DNA of 64,000 nt, taken from the NCBI RefSeq assembly GCF_002407205.1, contig NZ_CP023550.1:41001-105000 (forward strand). Direction: 5' to 3'. This DNA comes from Rhodobacter sp. CZR27 (GTDB lineage Bacteria > Pseudomonadota > Alphaproteobacteria > Rhodobacterales > Rhodobacteraceae). Under the pieces are notes generated by a model. The model had not been told where the DNA came from. It saw only the letters and a program-made list of their open reading frames with translations, and ran no database searches. Position numbers and translations under genes: made by a program. Each line of letters begins with the position of its first letter. The first letter of the stretch is position 1. Below are positions 1 through 8,002 of this stretch, one piece after another.

Positions 1-569
1 CTGGCTGCAAGCACGCGCAGTTCCGGATGGCTTTTCCGAAACCAGTTGTAGGCTCCATCAACATGCATCGGGCCACCTTCCGGATCACCGGGAGGTCTGG
101 TCAGCATCATCTGTAGATATGGCACGACCTTCTCGATGGCTGACCGCCGGAAGGCCAACATATGGGCACATAAGATCTCCTGATCTGGCGTTATTTCCAG
201 TAGTTCGCCACTTTGATCCACAGGTCGACCCTGGCCTGGCGGGGAAAACCCATAGAGCATGTCCCAAGACTGCTTGGCAAGCTGATCAGCCAGATGGTTG
301 ATCCGCGAAGGGAGATCAGCGGTGAAGTTCAGGTCATCCTCGCAGATCAGTACGGAATTTGCGCCGCTCTCCAATGATCTTCGAAGGACCTCCAGGTGGC
401 TGAGAAAGCAACCCCTGGCGCCGATAGTCGGGAACCCGTCAGGGGTCTTTGGTCGTATGGCATCAAAAATTGTTACTCGGGGATCGTCATATGACAAGCC
501 GATTTTCAGCAACTGCTCGAGAAACTCAACGCGCCGATCGGATCGGCTGACCAGACTGATCAGGACCAT
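1..569 (-). CDS. Family 25 glycosyltransferase (LPS/LOS type), 3' end cut by window edge
   Basis: Reading the minus strand from the ATG at 569 gives an open frame of about 189 codons that leaves the window without a stop. The N-terminus (VLISLVSRSDRR, then a 'DAIRP' segment) matches the start of GT25 LPS/LOS glycosyltransferases. It is followed by the family's G-C-F-L-S-H-L-E block and an acidic metal-binding-like E-D-D in 'VLICEDDLNF'. The family transfers sugars, often galactose, onto lipooligosaccharide or polysaccharide in the cytoplasm. The frame stays open upstream to a stop near 702 and an alternative ATG lies at 668. I prefer 569 because GT25 proteins begin almost at the VLISL strand and GGGG precedes this ATG. 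Base composition is clearly more AT-rich, with codons such as ATA and CGA, than the neighbours, which suggests separate acquisition. It lies downstream of, and in line with, the exosortase gene. Confidence 0.72.
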   Translation of the reverse strand, partial: MVLISLVSRSDRRVEFLEQLLKIGLSYDDPRVTIFDAIRPKTPDGFPTIGARGCFLSHLEVLRRSLESGANSVLICEDDLNFTADLPSRINHLADQLAKQSWDMLYGFSPPGQGRPVDQSGELLEITPDQEILCAHMLAFRRSAIEKVVPYLQMMLTRPPGDPEGGPMHVDGAYNWFRKSHPELRVLAA

Positions 570-725
570 GTTCCCCAATGCGTCGGTCAGGAGGGATCCC
601 GCGTCTGCACATTTTTTTGTGATATCAATATTGGTCAAGTTCCGGCATCCCTTGATCAGAGGGCCCATAGGATTGGCTTTCGCAACATGGACGTCGGCAT
701 CGCGTCTTGAAATTGCATGCCTTTG

Positions 726-2300
726 CTACTCCGGCACGAAGCGGGTCAGCACCCGGTTGGTCGCAAGGAACACCTCCTGCAGCCGCGCCTCGGCCTCCGC
801 CTCGCTCTCGTCGCGTCCGATGGGGGTCAGGATGCGGACCAGCGCGCCGTCGGTGCGGCCGATGGTCAGGCCGTCCCAGAGCAGCCAGAACTTCGCCTCG
901 AAGTCCCAGGCAACATGGCGGCCGTGCTGCTCAAACCAATAGTAGACCATCATACGCGCCTCGTCCCTCTGGATCACGACGCGATTGAGCGGGAAAGGCT
1001 CGCCCAGCCCGGCGGCGGGGCCGATGTCCACCCGCTCCAGCCGCGCGATCTCCCAGCCGGAGGAGGGAAGGCAGATCTCGGGCGAGTGGGTGCCGCCCCT
1101 GGTCTGGTCCTCATACCAGGCAATGAAGAGATCCACCGTCTCGGCTGAATCCGGCGTCCGGAACTGCGCAGAATGGTGATCGGTCGCCGCCAGCGCCTTC
1201 AGCGTGGCCGGAGGGATCCGCAGGGGCGTTCCGGAGTGCCAGTTGCCAAGGTCGCGCGGAAAGGCGGCGAGGGACTCGCGCATGGGGAGCGTCCGCTCCA
1301 CCTCGGGCCGCAGATGCCAGAGCAGCGCACCGCCTCCCAGCAGGAGCGCCGACAGGACCAACGCCCAGGACGGCTCGACAAGGCGCACGCGCGCGGCCTG
1401 GGTCAGAAGACCCGAGGTGTCGAGGTCTAGCGCCTCGACGAGGCCGGGACGGGTCGGATGCAGGAACAGCATCAGCCAGGCCAGCGCGAAGAGCAGCATG
1501 ACCGAGGACAGGAAGATCACCCAGCCCTCGAAGAAATGCGAAAATCCCTCGACGTGGCCGATCCCCCAGTGATTCACGATCCATCCCGCCAGCGCGATGC
1601 GGATCGAGTTCATCAGCACGGCGATCGGCGCCGCCGCAACGAGAAGCACGGCCTTGTGCCACAAGGGCCCGCGGTAGAGCACGGCGAAGATGTAGGAGAA
1701 GCTGAGAATCGGGAACAGGTAGCGCAGCCCCGAGCATGCCTCGGCCACATGCAGCTTGGTGACGCCGAGGTCGATGATGTTGCCGTCGAGGAAGACCGGC
1801 ACCTGCATCAACTGCAGGAACAAGACACCCAGTTCCGACGAGACCGCCTGCAGGAAGGTGGAGAGCTTGTAGTAGACGAGCCCTGGCAGCGGCAGCATGT
1901 AGACCAGATGCAGCACCGGCGGCCAGAAGCGCCGCCCCTGCTCCCAGCCGAAGGAGATCAGCAGCATCGCGCCCACCCAGAGGATCAGCGCATAGGCCGT
2001 GACATCGTCGATCTCCGACAGCTTGCCGAGCGCGCCGAGCGCCATGGCGAAGACGAGGAGCCCCACCCCCGGCCAGCGGTTGACCGGGCCGCCGAGGATC
2101 GGCTCGGACTTCAGCTGGCGCAGGAACAGGAGCAGCGACAGGACCGGGATGAGGGGGCCGTGGCTGTACTCCGGCAGTTGCCAGGCCCGCAGGAGGGCCG
2201 CGATGCCTTCGTGGAAGAAGGCCAGGGCGGCAAGCCCTGCTAGGAGCAGCAGGAAAGGCCCCTTGCCCGCCACGGTGGCTTCACGGCCAATTGCCGTCAT
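726..2300 (-). CDS. xrtD: Exosortase fused to an EpsI domain (XrtD-like, VPLPA-CTERM-specific)
   Basis: A polytopic inner-membrane cysteine protease/transpeptidase expected to process proteins carrying a C-terminal VPLPA sorting tail. The exosortase triad is visible: Cys189 in 'EACSGLRYLFP', Arg234 in 'MNSIRIALAG' and His255 in 'GFSHFFEGW'. About eight hydrophobic segments span roughly residues 10-300. The C-terminal ~190 residues look like the soluble EpsI (DUF3485) domain, with 'HSPEICLPSSGW' and a closing 'VLTRFVP'. The fused architecture is typical of several exosortase subtypes. I start it at the ATG at 2300 (524 aa) because GGAGG lies ten bases upstream; the frame stays open 13 codons further. 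Two VPLPA-tailed proteins at about 10.3-12.0 kb are the obvious substrates, which is the main reason for calling the XrtD subtype. Confidence 0.9.
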   Translation of the reverse strand: MTAIGREATVAGKGPFLLLLAGLAALAFFHEGIAALLRAWQLPEYSHGPLIPVLSLLLFLRQLKSEPILGGPVNRWPGVGLLVFAMALGALGKLSEIDDVTAYALILWVGAMLLISFGWEQGRRFWPPVLHLVYMLPLPGLVYYKLSTFLQAVSSELGVLFLQLMQVPVFLDGNIIDLGVTKLHVAEACSGLRYLFPILSFSYIFAVLYRGPLWHKAVLLVAAAPIAVLMNSIRIALAGWIVNHWGIGHVEGFSHFFEGWVIFLSSVMLLFALAWLMLFLHPTRPGLVEALDLDTSGLLTQAARVRLVEPSWALVLSALLLGGGALLWHLRPEVERTLPMRESLAAFPRDLGNWHSGTPLRIPPATLKALAATDHHSAQFRTPDSAETVDLFIAWYEDQTRGGTHSPEICLPSSGWEIARLERVDIGPAAGLGEPFPLNRVVIQRDEARMMVYYWFEQHGRHVAWDFEAKFWLLWDGLTIGRTDGALVRILTPIGRDESEAEAEARLQEVFLATNRVLTRFVPE

Positions 2301-2342
2301 GTCAGCGACCCCTCCTGCAAGGAACACAAAGCCGAACATCCC

Positions 2343-3302
2343 TCATTTCAGTAATTTCATATCGATGAGGTTCATGCGGTTGCGGAAATCACGGTGCGGC
2401 TTCTGCAAGCCGGTCCAGCGAGAGAGTTTCTCACCCCAGAACAGGACAACTCCGAACCTGCGGGTTCCCACCCGCACAAGATGGAGTTTGTGCCGCACAT
2501 ACAGTATCAGGCGCTCCAAGGCTCCGGGCCGGCGCCCGGGCGTCTCGGGCGGATACCCTCGTGCCGCCATGAGATCCCCCGCCTTCCCCTCGATCAGTTC
2601 TATGTCCGAGCGGCATCCCTTACCGCGCCATTGCTCCATCAGCTTGGCGTCGGGCGCGGAATAGGTCGACATCTCGTGGTAGCGGACCATTCCGGGGTCA
2701 TAAGAAGTGCCGATGAAGTCACAGACGGCCCTCAGCTGTGGCTCGATATCCAAGAGAAGACGCTTGTAACGGAGCGTCAGAACATTCCCCTCGGGCAGCC
2801 TTGCGCTCGGCAACTCCCATTGCCTCTCGGAGGAAATCCAGTGATCGATGCCATAGAATACGCTGTGGGCCCATCCCATGCCTATGGAAGAGTAGGCCAC
2901 GTCCCGGGGGTCCCGCAGCATGTGGATGATCCGGGCATCCGGGAAGAGCTCGACCGCCTCCGCCAGAGTGTGATGAATATTGTAGGTCAGTATCTTTCCC
3001 GGATTGCGCTCGGAATGCTGACGCATGAAATCCGCAAGTAGGTCCAGACCATCTTTCCCATCCGCCAAGAGCAGTCGGGATCCCTGAAAGATGCGGTCGA
3101 TCCTGAGGGCCTCCAGATCGTACCGCCAGCCCGTGGCATGAGTCGGATCCTTCTTCAGGAAGGAAAAGAAAAAGTCGACTTCGCCGGGGTTGGCGATGCG
3201 GCCATGGCCATTCAGCATCAGGCGGAACATGGTCGTTCCGGACCGCATGGCTCCGTAAACGAAGACGGGGTCGAAGGCGGTCAGATCACTGAACCGGGTC
3301 AC
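2343..3302 (-). CDS. Sulfotransferase family protein
   Basis: A 319-residue cytosolic P-loop enzyme of the PAPS-dependent sulfotransferase fold. The 5'-phosphosulfate loop is 'FVYGAMRSGTTMFRLML' near residues 14-30, and the 3'-phosphate motif is 'IIHMLRDPRDVAYSS' in the middle. It begins with GTG preceded by AGGAGG four bases upstream. It sits 42 bases upstream of the exosortase gene on the same strand, so the two are probably co-transcribed. The likely role is O-sulfation, or another transfer, on the exopolysaccharide made by this locus; the acceptor cannot be read from sequence. It is only distantly related to the short 'HIGxxKTG' proteins found elsewhere in the window. Confidence 0.82.
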   Translation of the reverse strand: MTRFSDLTAFDPVFVYGAMRSGTTMFRLMLNGHGRIANPGEVDFFFSFLKKDPTHATGWRYDLEALRIDRIFQGSRLLLADGKDGLDLLADFMRQHSERNPGKILTYNIHHTLAEAVELFPDARIIHMLRDPRDVAYSSIGMGWAHSVFYGIDHWISSERQWELPSARLPEGNVLTLRYKRLLLDIEPQLRAVCDFIGTSYDPGMVRYHEMSTYSAPDAKLMEQWRGKGCRSDIELIEGKAGDLMAARGYPPETPGRRPGALERLILYVRHKLHLVRVGTRRFGVVLFWGEKLSRWTGLQKPHRDFRNRMNLIDMKLLK

Positions 3303-3349
3303 GGTACCTCCTGGGTTTCACGGCACAGTTGACAGCTGTACGATGGCTC

Positions 3350-5779
3350 TCAACCTTCCAGCTCCTCCAGCACCCGCCGCGCCTCCTCCATCTGCGGCAG
3401 GTCCTTTCCTTCCGCCAGTTCCAGCGCGCGGCGCAGCTGGCGGGTGGCATCCTCGGGGCGGTTCAGGCCGGCGTAGGTCATGCCAAGGTGGAACTGCACC
3501 AGCGGATCGTTCGGCAGGCCCGCGGCGGCGGGTTCGAGGCTCGAGAGCGCCTCGAGCAGGTTGCCGCGCCGGTATTCGATCCAGCCGTAGGTGTCCAGGA
3601 AGGCCGGCTGGGGCGAACCCTTCAGGCGGCGCGAGATGACATGGGCGCGCTCGAGGCTTGCGGGATCGGAGCGGTGGGCCGAGATCAGGCTCGCGAGGTT
3701 GTTGGCCACCACGACATTGCTGCTGTCATCGGCATAGAGCGCCTCGTAGATCGCGATCGCCCCCTCGATGTCGCCCGCCTGCTCCAGATGCCCGGCCATG
3801 ATCCAGCGCAGCAGGCCGGATTTCGGCGCGGCCTTCAGCCCGGCCTCGACCACCGCGATCGCCTCGTCGGCGCGGTCGGTGGTAACGAGCAGCTGGTAGA
3901 GCAGCCGGACAGGCACCCCGTCCGCGGGCCTGCGGGTGATCAGGTCGCGGAAGATCGCCTCGGCCCGGTCCAGCTCGCCCGCGATCGCGTGGAGGTTGCC
4001 GCTCAGGAGAAGCAGCGAGGCGTTGTCCGGCGACTTTGCCAGCATCGTGTCGAGATAGCTGCGCGCCTCGGCGATCTTGCCGCCGCGCACCCGGGCCTGC
4101 ACGATCAGCGCGATGGCCCGGGTGTTCTCGGAGGTCTCGCCCGCCTCTGACTGGAGCAGCGCCAGACCCTCCTCGGTCCGGTCCTGGCCGAGCAGGAGCG
4201 CCGCCTGCAGCTGCCGGGCGGCCTGCTGCGCCTCGGGGCTGTCGATCGTGCGGAGCGTGGTCGTCACCTCCTGCGCACCCACCCAGTTCCGGGTCTTCAG
4301 CCGCAGGTCCGCCAGCTGGAGCAGCACGCCCAGATCCGCCGGATGGGCGCGCCGGGCATCGGTCAGGATCGCCTCGGCCGAGCCGTCGCGGCCCTGGCGC
4401 ATCAGGAAGCGGGCATAGCGCAGCGATTCCGCCGGCGCCTTGCCGGAAACCTCCACCGCCTGGGCCAGCTGCTCGCCCGCAAGCTCGAGGTTGCCGTCGC
4501 GTTCGTGGGCAAGCGCCATGAAGGTCAGGATCTCGGCATCGCGCGGCGCCTGGTCGAGCGCGGTGCGCAGGTCGAGGATGGCGTCCCTCGGCCGGTCCTC
4601 GTCGATCAGCAGCCGGGCGCGCAGCTTCAGCGCCTCGACGTTGGTGGCGTCCTCGGCCAGGACTTCCTCGGCCAGGCCGCGCGCGCCCGTCCGGTCGCCC
4701 GAGACCAGCAGCATCCGCCCGAACATCGCCCTGATGCGCCGGGTCTGGTCGCTGGCTTCCGCCTTCTCCAGGATGGCCCGCATCCCGGCCAACGCGCCCT
4801 GGCGGTCCCCGGCGTCGAAGCGCAGCGAGGCATGCAGCGCGCCGTAGAGATCGGCGGCCGGCAGGCCCTCGTTCGCCGCGATCAGGCGGTCGAGTTCGGC
4901 CATGGCGGCCTCGATGCCCTGCGTGGTCTGCAGGAACTGCACCACCGAGATATGCCCCTCGGGCTCGGCCACGGGCTCGCCCGCCAGCTTGCGCAGCAGG
5001 GCCTCGGCCGAGGCCAGGTCCTTCCGGCTCATGTACCAGGCGATCAGCCCGGCCTGCACATCCCGGTTGTCCGGGAAGAGCTCGAACATCCGGCGAAGCT
5101 GCTCGCCTGCGGCCTCCGGCTGGCCGGAGCCTGCCAGCAGGCGGTATTTCAACATGTGAAGCTCGAGGGCGTCCGGATCGGCCGCCAGCAGGATCTCGAT
5201 CTCGGGCAGCGCCGCCTCGGGGTGCCTGCCGCCGGCCAGCCGGTCCACGACAAGACGCCGCGCGATGCGGTTGGCCGGGGCCTCGGCGAGAATTTCGCGC
5301 GCCTCGCGCTCGAGGCGCGCGAGCGTCGCCTCGTCCCGCGCCAGCCAGGCCGTGCGGTAGTCGAGCGAGACGCGGATCGCGCGCAGCTCCGGCGGATGCG
5401 GCTGGGGGGCCAGGTTCAGGGCGGCCCGGCCATGCCGTTCGGCCTCGTCCCAGTCCATGGCCCGGATGGCCATCTCGGCCAGGGTGGCGCGGACCGGCAG
5501 GATGTCGGGATACTGCTCGATCAGCTTCAGGTAATGGGCATAGGCCTCGGCGTCCCGGCCGCGCTTCAGCAGCAGGTCGGCAAAGGCCTGGCGCGCCTCG
5601 CGATGGGCGGGATCATACTTGAAGACATTGCGGAACTCGACCATCGCGCGGTCTTCGTCGCCCGCGGCGAGAAGCTCCATGCCGGAGCGATAGTAGCGTT
5701 CGGCCTTTTCCTCGGAACTCTCGCAGGCAGAGAGCATCAGCGAGGCGGCAAGCATCAGCGGAGCAAGACGGCGCATCAT
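3350..5779 (-). CDS. prsT: TPR-repeat lipoprotein of exosortase/EPS loci (PrsT-like)
   Basis: An 809-residue protein with a lipoprotein signal: MMRRLAPLMLAASLMLS followed by Ala-Cys19. The rest is built almost entirely of tetratricopeptide repeats (recurring A-x-x-L-x-x-A-L-x-x-x-P-x-x). Length, lipobox and location match the PEP-CTERM/exosortase-associated TPR lipoprotein family (PrsT). These are thought to act in the periplasm or on a membrane as a scaffold for polysaccharide assembly or protein sorting. The frame stays open upstream into the sugar-transferase gene, but the start at 5779 is fixed by the signal peptide and by AGGA seven bases before the ATG. It follows the priming transferase gene closely (stops 36 bases short of it), which suggests one operon. 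Confidence 0.85.
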   Translation of the reverse strand: MMRRLAPLMLAASLMLSACESSEEKAERYYRSGMELLAAGDEDRAMVEFRNVFKYDPAHREARQAFADLLLKRGRDAEAYAHYLKLIEQYPDILPVRATLAEMAIRAMDWDEAERHGRAALNLAPQPHPPELRAIRVSLDYRTAWLARDEATLARLEREAREILAEAPANRIARRLVVDRLAGGRHPEAALPEIEILLAADPDALELHMLKYRLLAGSGQPEAAGEQLRRMFELFPDNRDVQAGLIAWYMSRKDLASAEALLRKLAGEPVAEPEGHISVVQFLQTTQGIEAAMAELDRLIAANEGLPAADLYGALHASLRFDAGDRQGALAGMRAILEKAEASDQTRRIRAMFGRMLLVSGDRTGARGLAEEVLAEDATNVEALKLRARLLIDEDRPRDAILDLRTALDQAPRDAEILTFMALAHERDGNLELAGEQLAQAVEVSGKAPAESLRYARFLMRQGRDGSAEAILTDARRAHPADLGVLLQLADLRLKTRNWVGAQEVTTTLRTIDSPEAQQAARQLQAALLLGQDRTEEGLALLQSEAGETSENTRAIALIVQARVRGGKIAEARSYLDTMLAKSPDNASLLLLSGNLHAIAGELDRAEAIFRDLITRRPADGVPVRLLYQLLVTTDRADEAIAVVEAGLKAAPKSGLLRWIMAGHLEQAGDIEGAIAIYEALYADDSSNVVVANNLASLISAHRSDPASLERAHVISRRLKGSPQPAFLDTYGWIEYRRGNLLEALSSLEPAAAGLPNDPLVQFHLGMTYAGLNRPEDATRQLRRALELAEGKDLPQMEEARRVLEELEG

Positions 5780-5814
5780 GAAGACATCCTCACAGGGGTG
5801 GGTGCGGCCCGGCC

Positions 5815-6507
5815 TCAGTGGCCGGTGGCCCTCATCACCACACGCACCGTCGAAAGCAGCAGCTTGAGGTCCGTCCAGAGCGACAGGTCCCGGTGATACT
5901 GCGTGTCGTGCCAGGCCCGATCCGCGAAGGAGGAAAGGTTGCGCTGCCTGACCTGCCAGTAGCCGGTGATGCCGGGGCGCAACGCGAAATAGGCCGAGCC
6001 GGGGTAGAGGATGCGCTGGCAGGGCATCATCGGCCGCGGGCCGACGAGGCTCATGTCGCCCTTCAGCACGTTCCAGAGCTGCGGCAACTCGTCCAGCGAG
6101 TAGATGCGCAGGAAGCGCCCCACCCGGGTCACGCGGGGGTCGCGCTTCAGCTTCTGGGTCAGGTCCCATTCGGCCCGCGCGGCCGGATTCCGCGCCAGAT
6201 ACTGCTCGAGCGCCGCCTCGGCGTCATGCACCATCGTGCGCAGCTTCCAGATCCGGTAGATCCGGCCGTTCCGGCCGATGCGCTCCTGCAGGTAGAACGG
6301 CGATCCGCCATCCCGGGCCACGAGAACGGCGAGAATCAGGACGAGCGGCAGGACGACGGGAAGCGCCGCCAGAATGAGCAGGATGTCGAGCAACCGCTTG
6401 AACCCGTCCCGGTAGATCCGTCCGCCATTGCCGCCGGGCCTGAAGGTCGAGGCGATGCGTTCATCCGACTGGGCCCGCTCCACAAGGTCATGATAGTGAG
6501 CAGTCAT
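5815..6507 (-). CDS. Undecaprenyl-phosphate sugar-1-phosphate transferase (EPS priming enzyme)
   Basis: A 230-residue short form of the bacterial sugar transferase family (PF02397; ExoY/PssA/WcaJ catalytic domain). It loads the first sugar phosphate onto undecaprenyl phosphate at the inner membrane. One hydrophobic hairpin lies at about residues 40-62. The hallmark blocks follow in order: 'RIWKLRTMV', 'RVGRFLRIYSLDELPQLWNV', 'GDMSLVGPRPMM' and 'RPGITGYWQV'. A TTG at 6522 is in frame, but the ATG at 6507 is the better start. It is the first gene of the leftward operon that continues with the TPR lipoprotein. A plausible promoter lies about 135 bases upstream. Confidence 0.92.
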   Translation of the reverse strand: MTAHYHDLVERAQSDERIASTFRPGGNGGRIYRDGFKRLLDILLILAALPVVLPLVLILAVLVARDGGSPFYLQERIGRNGRIYRIWKLRTMVHDAEAALEQYLARNPAARAEWDLTQKLKRDPRVTRVGRFLRIYSLDELPQLWNVLKGDMSLVGPRPMMPCQRILYPGSAYFALRPGITGYWQVRQRNLSSFADRAWHDTQYHRDLSLWTDLKLLLSTVRVVMRATGH

Positions 6508-6641
6508 ATATTGAATTCTCAATCATAAAATAAACAGGCTTGCGGACCGCTTCCCTCCGGCACCCGGGGTGCGGCCTGAAATCAGGTCGGCGATCAGGAT
6601 CCATTCATTTCCATCCCCCGAATCCCGCCCCCGCATCCGGA

Positions 6642-6670
6642 CGGATAGACTTTTTTTACCGTAATGGCAA
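6642..6670 (-). promoter_or_regulatory. Candidate sigma-70 promoter for the leftward EPS operon
   Basis: On the minus strand the sequence gives TTGCCA, a 17-base spacer that includes a run of seven A's, and TATCCG. This points toward the priming sugar transferase gene, leaving a leader of about 130 bases. The match to the -35/-10 consensus and the ideal spacing are visible. Activity is inferred. Confidence 0.42.
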
Positions 6671-6797
6671 ATCCTATTCGTTCGACAGCGCATCCCGCGG
6701 TTCGGCTAAGATCATGTGAAGCCATCCGAAACCCGCCACGCACCAGGGCGCCGCGACATAATGGATGCGGTGCCGGCCATCCGCCGCCCCGGCAATG

Positions 6798-6819
6798 CCG
6801 TATTTTAACCATAATACGG
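6798..6819. promoter_or_regulatory. Inverted repeat, possible operator
   Basis: CCGTATT, eight bases, then AATACGG form a perfect 7-bp dyad in the AT-rich middle of the divergent region. The spacing suits a dimeric DNA-binding regulator. The cognate regulator is not in the window. Confidence 0.35.
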
Positions 6820-7115
6820 ACAACACAACTTTTGCTTGCATTATGGGCGCCGGACACACCAATAAGTCATCCGTCTTTTTCTTCGTGACAATTTCGGCCA
6901 AAAATGCCGGCCCTGCCCGTCGGCGGCCCGGACTCGAGCCCGTGCTTGTGAAGGAGCGGAACTCGCGCTATTCCGGCGTCTCGGGCTCAGGTCAGGCGCC
7001 GAACGCGGGATCGCCACAATTCGTCGGGGGCGGGTCCTTGAAATCAGTTGCGATCGTCCAACAATGGCCCGAATTCCGGTCCATCGAGGCGCGGGAAACG
7101 TTCGTCAGAGAGACC

Positions 7116-8000
7116 ATGAGCGCACTGGAGATCTACACCTCCTTCTTCGGCCTCCGCGAACGGCCGTTCTCGCTGGTTCCGGATCCGGACTTCCTGTTCT
7201 GGTCGCCCCCGCACCGGGCGGCCTTCACGACGCTGGAGTACGGCATCCTGACGCGGGCCCCGATCACGCTGATCACCGGCGAGGTGGGGGCGGGCAAGAC
7301 CACGCTGCTGCACCACCTGCTCAGGACGCTGGGCGATGACGTGAAGGTCGGGCTGGTCGCCAACGTCCAGGGCGACCGGGGCGACCTGTTGCGCTGGGTC
7401 CTCATGGCGCTCGGCCAGTCCGCCGCGCCCGAGGCGGGCTATGTCGACCTCTTCGCGCATTTCCAGACCTGCCTGATCACGGAATATGCCGCCGGCCGCC
7501 GGGTGATCCTGATCTTCGACGAGGCGCAGAACCTCGGCCGGGACGCGCTCGAGGAGCTGCGGATGTTCACCAACATCAACGCGGGCAAGGACGAGCTGCT
7601 GCAGATCGTCCTCATCGGCCAGCCCGAGCTGCGCGAGATGATCCAGCGGCCGAACCTCACCCAGTTCGCGCAGCGCGTGGCGGCAAGCTTCCACCTGCCG
7701 TCGATGGACGGGCAGACGATGCGGGACTACGTGACGCACCGGATGGCCGTGGCGGGGGCGAGCCGCGAGATCTTCACCCCGGCTGCGCTGGATGCGATCC
7801 AGGCCGCCACGGGGGGCGTGCCGCGGCTGGTGAACCAGCTCTGCGACCTGGCGCTCGTCTATGCCTTCTCGCGCGACGAGCCGGAGGTCGGGCGCGGCAT
7901 CATCCAGCAGGTGCTTGACGACGGGGTCTTCTTCGGAGGAGGCAGGACCGCCGCCCCTGTCCTCGTGCTCCGACAGGGACAGCGCAAGTCTCCGGATTGA
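7116..8000 (+). CDS. ExeA-type AAA ATPase of exosortase/EPS loci
   Basis: A 294-residue ATPase. It has Walker A GEVGAGKT at residues 55-62, Walker B LIFDEAQN at 132-139 and a sensor-like 'LIGQPEL'. The opening 'YTSFFGLRERPFSLVPDP' is typical of ExeA/GspA-like ATPases and of the ATPase in PEP-CTERM/exosortase loci. It is probably a cytosolic or membrane-peripheral motor or assembly factor for polysaccharide export. The frame is open about 350 bases further upstream, but homology-like sequence starts at MSALEIY, so the ATG at 7116 is chosen; its ribosome-binding site (GAGAGA) is weak. Its stop abuts the co-polymerase gene start, indicating translational coupling. Confidence 0.85.
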   Translation: MSALEIYTSFFGLRERPFSLVPDPDFLFWSPPHRAAFTTLEYGILTRAPITLITGEVGAGKTTLLHHLLRTLGDDVKVGLVANVQGDRGDLLRWVLMALGQSAAPEAGYVDLFAHFQTCLITEYAAGRRVILIFDEAQNLGRDALEELRMFTNINAGKDELLQIVLIGQPELREMIQRPNLTQFAQRVAASFHLPSMDGQTMRDYVTHRMAVAGASREIFTPAALDAIQAATGGVPRLVNQLCDLALVYAFSRDEPEVGRGIIQQVLDDGVFFGGGRTAAPVLVLRQGQRKSPD

Positions 8001-8002
8001 TC

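Larger units (their letters stand above)
6508..7115. other. Divergent intergenic region between the priming transferase and the ATPase gene
   Basis: About 600 bases separate two divergently transcribed EPS operons. The stretch from 6640 to 6900 is noticeably more AT-rich than the flanking genes and contains a T-run at 6651-6657. It holds a good leftward promoter candidate (6642-6670) and a 7-bp inverted repeat with an 8-base spacer (6798-6819). I found no convincing gene: the frames that cross it lack ribosome-binding sites and their codon use does not look coding. The size and composition suggest a regulatory hub controlling both arms of the locus. Confidence 0.6.
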
